Source of the DNA: Dendrocalamus latiflorus
Taxonomy: Eukaryota > Streptophyta > Magnoliopsida > Poales > Poaceae
Assembly (NCBI GenBank): GCA_017311315.1
Contig: CM029638.1
Location: 10,474,368-10,538,367 of the forward strand
DNA: 64,000 bases
Reading direction: 5' to 3'
Within the stretch, counting starts at the first letter, position 1. Every line of letters starts with the position of its first letter. Of this stretch, positions 55,327-64,000 are shown in pieces. The notes below the pieces were generated by a model. It saw nothing but the letters and a program-made list of their open reading frames with translations, was not told the origin of the DNA and did not search any database. The position numbers were made by a program, and so were the translations under genes.

Positions 55327-55340
55327 GTCTCTGATACCAA
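55327..55340 (-). other. Primer binding site of the deleted gypsy element
   Basis: Minus-strand TTGGTATCAGAGAC, five bases from the LTR end CCCAGCCACA. Confidence 0.8.
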
Positions 55341-55345
55341 GTTAA

Positions 55346-55612
55346 TGTGGCTGGGAATTGGGGAAGATTGATAGAGGTGAGATCGCCCTCTGCTCTTGTG
55401 GCAGAGGCTCTGATCCAATCGAAACTGGACTGAATAGATTCTTTATTGCCTTCTCAATTGCAGTCGGCAACCTTTATATAAGAGGTGCCTGCCTAACACA
55501 ACTTACTATAGATAATATAGATACTTTCTAAACAATCTCATCTCTAATAGGTAACTAACTCTTAAGAGATAGTAACTACTTATCTCTTGCTTTATTTAAC
55601 CCTGCCGGCACA
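55346..55612 (-). repeat. Putative 5' LTR of the deleted gypsy element
   Basis: Ends ...CCAGCCACA next to the PBS; a start TGTGCCGGCAGGG is proposed at 55612. TATATAAA on the minus strand (about 55473-55480) is a good TATA box. The outer edge is a guess because no second LTR is available. Confidence 0.5.
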
Positions 55613-55968
55613 ATACGGGCTGTAGCCGATCAGGACTCTTCTTGCCGATATTGCCTTGTAGCCGGTCATGTTCCAGCCGCCCGAACTCACTGCTGCTTGG
55701 ACTGGCGACGCCTTTGATAGGTTTTACCCACAAATGCGTCCACAACCCCTTCGTTATATTTTTTGTCACCTATTGTACAAGAAACAATACTCTCTGTGCC
55801 TCTACTTTCCGTAGGGATGACAAGTCACTAACACTGGCCATGTGAATACTATTTTTTGTGGGAAAGCCATGTGAATACATACTGTTGTAATAAAACTGGA
55901 ATAATTAGCTAGTACCTATATAGACTGCTATGGATGTTCAAAAATAAGGCAGAATGTTGAAGTCTTGC
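55613..55968. other. 3' flank of the PTAC5-like gene
   Basis: Probable 3' UTR and spacer between convergent sequences. No gene is seen. The word GTAGCCG occurs twice near 55622 and 55660. Confidence 0.4.
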
Positions 55969-58484
55969 TTAACTTTCCACTACTGTCTTCCCTTCACAAA
56001 TATCACATACAATGGAACCGAGGCCTTCACAGTATGGGCACTTCATATCTTCACCGACCCACTCCAAAAACTGCATTTTAAGGAGAAGTCAACAACTAAA
56101 AGCATATCGGAGTAGAAAGAACAAAGTTTAATAAATGGTGTGATGCATATAGCGTACCTGTGGTTCAATGTTCGGCTCACCTGTTCCATCACATTCTGCA
56201 GGAAGAAAGAAGGATCTTATCAAGTCACAACATGGGAGATGGAGCACTGCTGCTCATTTATCAATGTAAGGTTCACAGAAATCAGGGACAATGCAACAGT
56301 CAAACATAGGTAGCCACTGGCAATGACTTATGGTACATCGAAGATCAAATTGGGATTTAGATAACAATGTAGAGTGAGATACACGGGAAACGATTCTAGT
56401 AAGTACCTTCTGGCTAGAATTTCAATCTGATGAACTATATCTGCTTGACATTTGCAAAAGAGAATTTCTGTTCACGAACATCTAACCCACTGATGTATGT
56501 ATACCATGGTTTGAAGGTTGTAGAGGATACAAAATTACGAAATATATTATTTTTTCCCTGACAGTGGCAAGTAAATCATGTACTTACTACTTACACATTA
56601 GTGCAAGCAGTTACTTGTACACATTAGTGCAAGCAGCAGTGACTTTTAGTATAGTACCTAAGCACATGAGGCGGCCTTCACCTCGACAGGAGATGCACTT
56701 CTTTGTTGATGCGGTAGTAGCACTGCTGATTGGTTTATTCCTCTGTGTCAGCCTGGACGGGTCTTCCCACCTGTTTTCACCTATTAGAAACACACTGTGT
56801 TCGGACACAGAGACGCCATTTTCTTTTTCCACAATTTGTTGAACCTCTGCGATTCCTGTTACAGCAGGAACAGCTGCTCCGTTTATGCCATCCTACAAGC
56901 AAATATAATCTCAGCTGTGTACATCAAGTGTCACGGCTAAAGTGTGAAATACTGCTTGAAGCTTCTGCCTGTGCAAACTGCAAAGTGATGGACTGATTGG
57001 AGGCCTAGTACATTTGGAAGCAACTCTTACTGACTGCAGAAGTAACCGAATATTTCTAGTTTAGAATAGATATTTACCATTGAAAAATATTTATTTGCCT
57101 TTATTATTTATGTGCACTTGGTATGCCACACATCTTTAGAAAATCCCTTCAAACAAATTAAGTCATTTTCCCCTCCAATTAAGATCACAATGGTAGTTTC
57201 CACATATAAAGGACGAGTGTAGGAACTAACACAGTGTGTAACTAAAAACAAAGAAAAAAACAGCGTGTTACTTATATGTGGGATAGAAGTTTGGCGGTAG
57301 CTAAACTTACTTTAGTTTTCACATCCTCCCCGATCTGTCCCGCAAATAACCTCTCAAGTAGCTCCGATGTCATCACTCCATCCTCAGAAGTGCCTACCGT
57401 TGCCTGCAACAGGGATTGCGCACAAATGTTTACACTGGTTAGCAGCTGTATGGAATTATAAGCTTCAATCAATGAAGGAACAATGAGGCACCTGCCATGT
57501 CTTCACAGCTCGTTCGGTGCCAGCTGAGAAGCTGGAGAACTCCATGTCTTCTTCACCCGAATAATAGCCAAGCCTTTCCAAAGCTTCCTGCATGACGTAC
57601 AATGTACTTGAATTTAATGATTTATATTACTGAGTAATCTTGTACGTCAATGTGACTGCCATGAAAAGCTTAGTGGAAGTATATAGCGCTAATCTCCCAA
57701 CATCTACATCAGTTCATGGTCAGTTTCTGACAATGTACAAGAGGTAATTGCAAGATATTGCAAATCAATATGGAGCATTGCCATCAAGCATAGCATATAT
57801 ATACTTTGCAGAAGCTGTCACTTTCTCACAACTAGAAAAGTCCAAGTTAATTAGGATTAGGCATAGCCGAACAAAGCTGGGAGTGTCAGTGTCCCAACTC
57901 GACCAGCTCAGACACACGTCATGCATCACGAATCCTAGCCAAAACGAGAGGTGCGCGACAACGCTCACCTGCATCGCGCGCACGTCCTCCCCTTCGCTCC
58001 CCACCCTCAGCGTCCTCCTGCTGCCGCCGCCGCTTCCCGTGTCCGACTTGGCCTGCGCCTTCTCCTCGACCACCACCACCACCTCCTTCCTCACCTCGAC
58101 CTCCTCCACCAGCGACGGCCTGGGCGGCGGCGCCACGGGCACCTCGGGCGCGGGCGGAGGCACTGGCGCGTCCAAGGCGTCGACGGCCGCGAGGGGCGAC
58201 TCGAGCGCGCGGAGGCGGAGCCGCAGCGCCGCGACCTCGGCGAGGAGGGCCTCGCGCTCGGCGCGCCAGCGCTCCTCCTCGCGGAGCCACCGCTGCTCCT
58301 CCCGCAGCCAGCGCTGCTCCTCGCGGAGCCACCGCGCCTCCTCGCGCTCCTCCCACGACGACGACGCGGAGGACGAGGAGGCGGACCGGGCCGGGATGAG
58401 GACGGCCGCGCGGCGCGGGCGGGGCCTGAGCAGCGGGTGGTGGAAAGAGGAGACGAACGGCAGCAAGGTTGTGATGGTGATCAT
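55969..58484 (-). CDS. PTAC5: pTAC5-like plastid protein: heptad repeats, peptidoglycan-binding-like domain, DnaJ-type zinc finger
   Basis: Six exons on the minus strand: 57969-58484, 57492-57587, 57311-57403, 56658-56892, 56158-56195, 55969-56070; all GT-AG, 359 residues. Residues 1-40 are Ser/Ala/Arg rich (plastid transit peptide). 44-75 are near-perfect RWLREEQ heptads leading into a Leu/Arg coiled coil to ~94, then a Pro/Val linker. 173-235 match a peptidoglycan-binding-like fold ('LERLGYYSGEEDMEFSSFSA', 'GTERAVKTWQ', 'GVMTSELLERLF'). 301-354 is a DnaJ-type zinc finger with four CxxC pairs (C301/C304, C312/C315, C337/C340, C348/C351). Arabidopsis PTAC5 was found in plastid transcriptionally active chromosomes, so a role at the plastid nucleoid is expected. 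An in-frame ATG at 58607 exists, but 58484 gives the better transit peptide. Confidence 0.88.
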
Positions 58485-58922
58485 GGTCGTGGAGGCGGTG
58501 AGTTTGGGGAGTGGGGAAGTGGCGGGGAGCGAGGAGATGGGCAGTGGATATTTCTCGGCCTCGGCGGTTGATATTTCCGGCGCGGTACCATTTTCCGGCA
58601 ACCGCAAGGTGTGCCTGGGCCGTCATCGCGCTCGTCGGGTCACGACTCACGCGCCGCCCGAGAAAAAAAATCAAGTTTGGGCTGGTGTTCTGGCCCGGTT
58701 AGAGCCTTGGTCAGTCGTGTGTATAGAGCTCCGCCTACGCGGTCGGCGGACCAGACAAGCCCAGAAAATATGGGGAGACGCTCAGGCAGTCACGTCGGCA
58801 ACACCCATTGCCTGAAGCCAGGAACCTTTGCGACGCACAGTTAAGCACAGCGTCAAGCACTCAAGCTGCGAGGGACTGGGCCGTGTCCTACAGCATGGAT
58901 TCTTTTGACCGCAGCTGATATT
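58485..58922 (-). promoter_or_regulatory. Upstream region of the PTAC5-like gene
   Basis: GC-rich 5' leader and promoter DNA. No distinct TATA box was recognised. The plus-strand ORFs across exon 1 are composition shadows. Confidence 0.4.
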
Positions 58923-59607
58923 GGCCGTGTTTGGAACCGCTTGTCTGAGAATCGATTTTAATCTGATCAGGATTTTCTGATAAGCTGCGATCTAAAGAAT
59001 CTGCTGTCTAAACAATCGAGAGTGTTTGGCAATCCTGATTATTCAACCCATAGATTGTCTGTCCTGAGTGTAAAATGACATGTATGCCCCTGAGGCTAAT
59101 GACATCTCATTTGTTGACTGAATACGAGCTGAAAACAATTATGATACTAATTTTTTTGTTTCCATGATAGAAAGTTTGTTCCAATAACTAATGCGTAGAC
59201 TAACATGAAATTTTGCGAAGGATAACCATGGCGGTGTGTAGATGTTCAAGCCTGTCCAGTGGCTCACAAAATATTGTTTAGCACGATCGTATGAGCAAAC
59301 AAATTGACGGTAGTACTAGGACGTACCATTTGTACACTACGGAAAAGGTGCACACGCACATAGCTATCGATCAGGTCGTGAAAATCGCGAGCGGACAGGG
59401 GAGCGGAGGGGCAACGGGTGGAAATTTTATCGCGGGGGGGAAATCGCGAGCCTTTAGGCGCGATACAGAGAACGCGGGCAACTATTTAATTGGGATTCTT
59501 TTGACCTCTCGATTTCTAGAGAATCTTAAAACAATCAAAGGTGTTTGGGTGGGATTCTCGATTATTTTCACTTAGAATCGGATTTTAAGCTGAAACAAAC
59601 ACGTCCA
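58923..59607. mobile_element. Possible non-autonomous TIR transposon (~0.7 kb)
   Basis: Left end GGCCGTGTTTGGAACC and right end, reversed, GGACGTGTTTGTTTC form short inverted repeats. Related 'GTGTTTGG' and 'GAGAATC' words recur near both ends, and ATT flanks both sides as a possible 3-bp duplication. No coding capacity. Confidence 0.5.
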
Positions 59608-62027
59608 TTATTTTCTCTAACATTAACACTTATGTAAATGTATCGGATGATGATAAGCTATTATAAAAAGTCTCTCTCAATAAACCGCTTCAAAAATCGA
59701 CAAAGAAACTATCTCATTTATTTATTCGAAGGAAGTCATAAGTAATAATATAAAAATAAGGGGGCCACATGCTTTTGACTAAAACGGTACTATATCGACT
59801 GTAAGTTTTTTCTAAGATATTTAATTAAAAATAGAGAAAAATATCGTTATATTTCCATAAATAACGAAAAAGAGAAAAACTATATTAAAAAATAACGCTT
59901 TACGTTTAGCTTCTCCAAGGATGCAAACACTGAAAGCGTCGTACTTGTACAAACTGCTGTAGCGCATCATTATTTTATCCTACTATGCACGGTCGCTGTA
60001 TCCATCAATCTATTTTTGCGTTTGTCCTACTGCACGGTCACTGTTTCTAAGGCAAGGTACTATCGCTGCGTTTGTCAGGTCAGTAGGCAGAGGATAGTAT
60101 TCTGGTCACTGCCTCGTAGGCTCACGGTTATGTTGTTATTTACAGGTTACCTCATGCTCACAGCAAGCAGCCTAAAACAACCTCTTGATCGACCGTCCAT
60201 TCCATCACATATTCATGGCTATTTGTGACATATATTGCGTGATATTGTTAAACAGTGGCCAGCCTTTTCATACTCTCATTACAGCTTGCTAGATACGTAT
60301 CCAACTCAAAGGTGCAAAATGGTAAGTGTAGGATTGATGCCGGTTATCAAAGTGAATAAATGATTACTTCTAATTCTCTTCTCTGTTATTCTTAATCTTT
60401 GGTGGTGATCGGTTCGGCTGAAAAGTTCATGGCTGAAAAAAGCACTGTAACTGACAGAGGCTTATTTAACATAATTAAATTTAAAAAAATTTAAAAATAT
60501 AAAAAATATGTTAGCCCATTACGTATAATACAAACAAATACGGGAAAAAAAGAACCGGCAAAAAAGCTCAACAAAAAGCCAAAAGTCCAGAAAAAGACGA
60601 AACTTATGAATAGTGAAAAATAAGCCAAAAGCCGAAGCCGAGTTGATCATAGTGGCTATAAAAGCCAAAAAGATTATATTACACCACCTACTCTAGGCAG
60701 GTAGCACTTAGGCCAAGGCCAAAAACTTCACCAAATCTTCAAACCTTGTCAAAATGATCTTAAATTTGAAACCTAGCTTGCAAAAGATATTACAAACCTA
60801 AACCAATCAAGAATCACAAGTTTCTTAGAATAGATTCCATCAATTTGTGGAAATTAGTAAGATCGGTCAAGAAATAGACAGAACCCTAAAATCCAAATTA
60901 CTTTTTACTCGTGGGGATTTAAGATCCGTCAAACCTACTAACATGGGTTTTACATACTCTTACACGTTTTTCAAAGCGTTTACAAGACTCAACCAATTAA
61001 CCATTAGTAATTGATTCACTTAGCCATGCAGCTCATCTTGACCTGAGTATTTTTATTTGTACTTCATTATCCCAAGTTTGGTCATATACTATTGATGTTT
61101 GAACTACTCGGAGAAATTTATTTTTCTCTAAAAACATTTCCAATGGATTTTTTTTACTTCATTGACTTTGACATTTTAGTTAAATGCCATGTGGATTGTT
61201 ATCGTGACCTTCATACAAATGGTTCTTACGGTAATCTACACTCTTTCCTTAAAGGAAAATAAGTAAAAAAGCTAAATGATAACAGACATAGCTATCAACA
61301 AGCTTGGGGGGCTCAAAGGCTTTGTTTCTTACTTCTACATTCTGTTCCTCTCTTGTTTAAACTTGGTCGAGATACCAAAAATCTCCTAGTCAAAATCTCT
61401 TCTCTCTGCACATGGTCACATCCACTGGAAGGAGTTTCCTAGTAACGGTCTTTTTACTATGATTTTTTGCTACCAGTCAGAACTCAAGAGTGAATATGTT
61501 TCGGGAAGTTTTGTTCACACCTTTAGTCCTCAGCTATCTTATGACCAGCTCAAATAGCGTTTACAAATAAAAATACTTATCTTTTCTTTTGCATACATTC
61601 TTGCATAGTTATTTTCTTATTCATCAAGTCAAACAAGTTTATGTAATGGTTTTTTTTATCAAGTTTTGGGCTACATTGTATCTCGATTATGTAAATATTA
61701 TCTAATATTAGTCAAAATCATTCATTGGCTCTGTCTAATATGATTTTCTAGTAAATACTAGATCATTTTTACAACATAATCGGAATCCACCAATCGAAAT
61801 AAAGTGCATCTTATTCTTGGTCAACTGCTTACTTAGTAAGTTCTACTACTAAACAAGTAGTCGAGGCTAGAAAAGATACAGTACTCATTAAATTAAGAAA
61901 ATTACATAAACTTTATTGATGACAAAAGTAAGTTTTTTTACATAGGAGTACTTCATATTACATTTACACTAAACTACTACTTGGCCACCCGACTGGCCGT
62001 TATCCGATGGGATCCAATTTTCACCTC
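59608..62027. other. AT-rich non-coding DNA
   Basis: No supported gene. A segment at about 60404-60655 has weakly inverted ends (TGATCGGTTCGGCT / TGATCAACTCGGCT reversed) and internal 'GCCAAAAGCC' words, as in small hAT-like MITEs, but this is only suggestive. Confidence 0.35.
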
Positions 62028-62448
62028 CTATGCTATCTTTTTCCCGAAGGGCTTCATCTCTTCGAAGAACTTAAAAGTTTCCTTCTTTGAGCAGTCAAAT
62101 TCCGCTCCGAGGGCTTCAAGGTTGATATTGCAGGTGGAAGCTTTAAGCTTTGATAATGCAAAGCTTACTCCATCAACAAAGCTCATGGTTACTCCAAGAA
62201 GCAGCCAGTAAACTTTTAAGATGTTCAAGTTGTCGACCAAAACAACTTACCTTCCTAGTACCTTCTTCTAAGGAGGGAGTAATTACTTCTGAGCCCATCT
62301 CGGCAAGTAACCTATTGAAGAGGGCAATCTTATCTTGAAGAGCTCCTTCGATCTCCTTCCTCTTCTCCTCAGAACCAATAGCTTTCTCTAGTTCTTGAAC
62401 TTTGAAACTTACTCTATATGAGTAACTCAAAGTTAGTCAAAAACAATG

Positions 62449-62457
62449 TATAATCAA
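62449..62457. repeat. 9-bp target duplication TATAATCAA (left)
   Basis: Identical to 63260-63268, immediately outside the inverted repeats. Confidence 0.95.
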
Positions 62458-63259
62458 GAGAAAATTGCACTGTAGCTCCCTAAACTTGTAAGGTTGTGCC
62501 GCTTTGCCCCTGAACTTATATTTTACTTTCTCAACCCTCTGAACTTGTAAGATTGTGCCACATTACTCCTTGAACTTACATTTTACATTCTCAGCCCCCG
62601 AACTTGTAGGGTTATGCCACATTACCACATGAACTTGCATTTTACTTTCCCAACCCACTGAACTTGTGTCTATTTGCACTGTAAGTCCATTCGCCCGTTT
62701 ACTAATAGAAAATACTGAGCTGGCATAGCACATGGCTAATGTCGTAGGGTCATGTTCGATCGCCTCTCCCCTGTTGGCTCCCAGGGAATCACCATCTCTA
62801 TCATCCTTGCGCCAGGACATCTATGTCACAAGATGTGTCACATCGCACCGAAGTTGAAACTTATTTCTTTCAGTCGCCCTTCTCATCATAGAGCGCCATC
62901 GTCATGCTCCTCCCACCGCCATACCTGTTGTAGCCCCATGCCCTCCATCTCCTACTTTACCACACTGCAAGGGAGAAAGAGGGCACTATGCTGATTCGAC
63001 ACTGTGCTCACACTATCGAGCCTAACCCTATAGCATTAGCCATGTGCTATCCTAGTTCAACATTTTCTGTTAGCAAACGGTCCAATGGACCTATGGGGTA
63101 AACAGACATAAGTTCAGTGAAATGAGAAAGTAATATGCAAGTTCAGGGATAAAGTGGCATAACCTTACAAGTTTAGAGGGTTGAGAAAGTAAAATGGAAG
63201 TTCAGGGGGATAAAGTGGCACAACCCTACAAGTTCAAAGAGCTACAATGTAATTTTCTC
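62458..63259. mobile_element. Mutator-type MITE, 802 bp, with ~290-bp TIRs built of subrepeats
   Basis: The ends are GAGAAAATTGCACTGTAGCTCC and, reversed, GAGAAAATTACATTGTAGCTC. Inverted similarity continues for about 290 bp on each side. Each arm holds three or so ~60-bp subrepeats of the type AACTTGTAAGGTTGTGCCAC...TGAACTT...TTTTACTTTCTCAACC. The 9-bp TATAATCAA duplication is the Mutator superfamily mark. The unique centre (about 62750-63050) encodes no recognisable protein. Confidence 0.92.
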
Positions 63260-63268
63260 TATAATCAA
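63260..63268. repeat. 9-bp target duplication TATAATCAA (right)
   Basis: Pairs with 62449-62457. Confidence 0.95.
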
Positions 63269-64000
63269 ATTAAGACTGGTCGGATTTACGATCAGTTACC
63301 TTGGTTCTTCTTCTTGAACACTTTAACTGCTTCTTATGTGGAAGAGTGTTGTCCTTGAACTTGGTCGACCAGACTTTGATCAACCGATTCTTAGCTCTGA
63401 GGATATCCTCAAGCCTGAGGATGACAACACCCTTCGCCTTAGCCTTTGCTTCATAGTCTTCTAACTCTGTTGACCATGACAAAAGAAAGAAGTGAGAAAA
63501 ATCTAAGACAAAGAAGCAATAAAAGAAACGAGAAGAAGATACTTCTCAATTGCAGGCTTTTTTCCTCAAGAGGAGCTGCTCGTTCTTGGTCAGAGTAGAC
63601 TAGAACAACTCCCATTCTTTCTTGAGGGTTTCTTCGAGCACCTTAATAGTGCTCCCCAACCTACAGATGTATGAGAAAAGTTAAGTATAAAAATTTACAA
63701 CTAGAATGTAATAAGAAGAAACATCATTACCATTTGTCGGCTTCTAAATGGAGGATAGCCCTTTCTTTCTCCAGGGCTAATGTTCGTCTGGTCATCTCCC
63801 TAACCAGAGCAACTCCCTCCACCATGTGCTAAAAAGAAAAGATGAGAAAAAGAAGCTTACAAAAGTTCCAAACGAGTTCAAAAATGTATCTTAAGTTGAT
63901 CCTAAGAAAATTACATCGTTCACTTTATCAGCATACGATGAGTAGAGTATTTCGGGAACCGTCCTCAACTTTCTTCACTAAAGCTTCTCGACCCTTTGAT

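Larger units (their letters stand above)
53398..55612 (-). mobile_element. Internally deleted Ty3-gypsy element, 5' LTR to integrase
   Basis: In its own sense (minus strand): LTR 55346-55612, PBS TTGGTATCAGAGAC, gag from ATG 55298, zinc knuckle, protease, a trace of RT start, then the end of the integrase HHCC finger and part of the DDE core. RT and RNase H are missing: the protease-RT border runs almost directly into 'GLLQPLEVPHIVW' near 53690. The integrase carries a frameshift (KYAH / HPYSAASV) and is cut after 'DPVFTSHFW' by the junction with kinase-derived DNA. No 3' LTR was found. It is dead. Confidence 0.85.
62028..64000 (-). pseudogene. Coiled-coil ORF, multi-exon and decaying, probably transposon-related (open at window end)
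   Basis: Exon-like pieces on the minus strand with plausible splice sites: about 63731-63829 ('EGVALVREMTRRTLALEKER'), 63540-63661 ('LGSTIKVLEETLKKEWELF' then a TAG), 63301-63460 ('ELEDYEAKAKAKGVVILRLE'), 62270-62420 ('KVQELEKAIGSEEKRKEIEG'), and a last piece ending at 62028. All are Lys/Glu/Leu-rich and coiled-coil-like. The TAG in the second piece and two stops at the end suggest decay. The style resembles the coiled-coil C-terminal part of the antisense ORFs of Tat elements (compare 37930-38337), but no diagnostic domain is present, so the family is not certain. A MULE-type MITE sits in one of its introns. Confidence 0.45.

Noticed and set aside
57748..58815. 355-codon plus-strand ORF opposite PTAC5 exon 1
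   Set aside because: The minus strand has the transit peptide, heptads, splice sites and family match; the plus frame is a GC-rich shadow.
1..64000. tRNA, rRNA, CRISPR, miRNA precursors or prokaryotic islands
   Set aside because: No convincing cloverleaf, array or conserved RNA was seen by eye; a tRNAscan-SE or Rfam search could still find short RNAs that I missed.

Overview
This is a stretch of plant nuclear DNA, almost certainly from a grass. The coding regions have GC-rich 5' ends that fade to AT-rich 3' ends. The host genes are a spliced plant casein kinase I, two intronless PPR proteins and a pTAC5-type plastid protein. Between them lie nested Ty3-gypsy, Ty1-copia, LINE, Mutator-like and MITE sequences of kinds usual in grasses. 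No bacterial features (operons, Shine-Dalgarno sites, CRISPR) were seen. The species cannot be fixed from sequence alone.

Layout. 1-3.3 kb: remnants of a copia 3' end, a 5'-truncated LINE and a plant-mobile-domain (PMD) fragment. 3.35-16.5 kb: a structurally complete 13.2-kb Tekay-like chromovirus on the minus strand with 3.6-3.7-kb LTRs, a GCTTT target-site duplication, PBS, PPT, an extra ORF0 and a gag-pol frame broken by one TAG. 19.6-21.6 kb: a DYW-class PPR gene. 21.9-24.0 kb: a small non-autonomous LTR element with GC-rich cargo. 26.4-31.3 kb: a Mutator-like element with long imperfect terminal inverted repeats and a decayed PMD gene. 31.9-43.7 kb: a 14-exon casein kinase I gene whose intron 5 holds a 6.2-kb Tat-type gypsy derivative (tandem-repeat array plus antisense ORF) and whose intron 2 holds a MITE. 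43.9-46.3 kb: an LTR-like region and an NLR gene fragment. 47.7-50.7 kb: a long E-class PPR gene. 51.1-55.6 kb: a partial, broken copy of the kinase gene fused to an internally deleted gypsy element. 56.0-58.5 kb: a six-exon PTAC5-like gene. 58.9-64 kb: small DNA transposons, among them an 802-bp element with a perfect 9-bp target duplication, set in an intron of a decaying coiled-coil ORF.

Four host genes look intact: two probable organelle RNA-editing PPR factors, one probable plastid nucleoid/transcription protein, and one cytosolic/nuclear protein kinase. They are separate transcription units and the sequence does not suggest shared regulation. The rest of the window is mostly transposon-derived, and the partial kinase copy keeps the pre-insertion state of the intron-5 retrotransposon, which lets the order of events be read directly.

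All assignments come from reading the sequence and its translations; no database search was run. Exon borders were placed by GT-AG rules, reading phase and family conservation.
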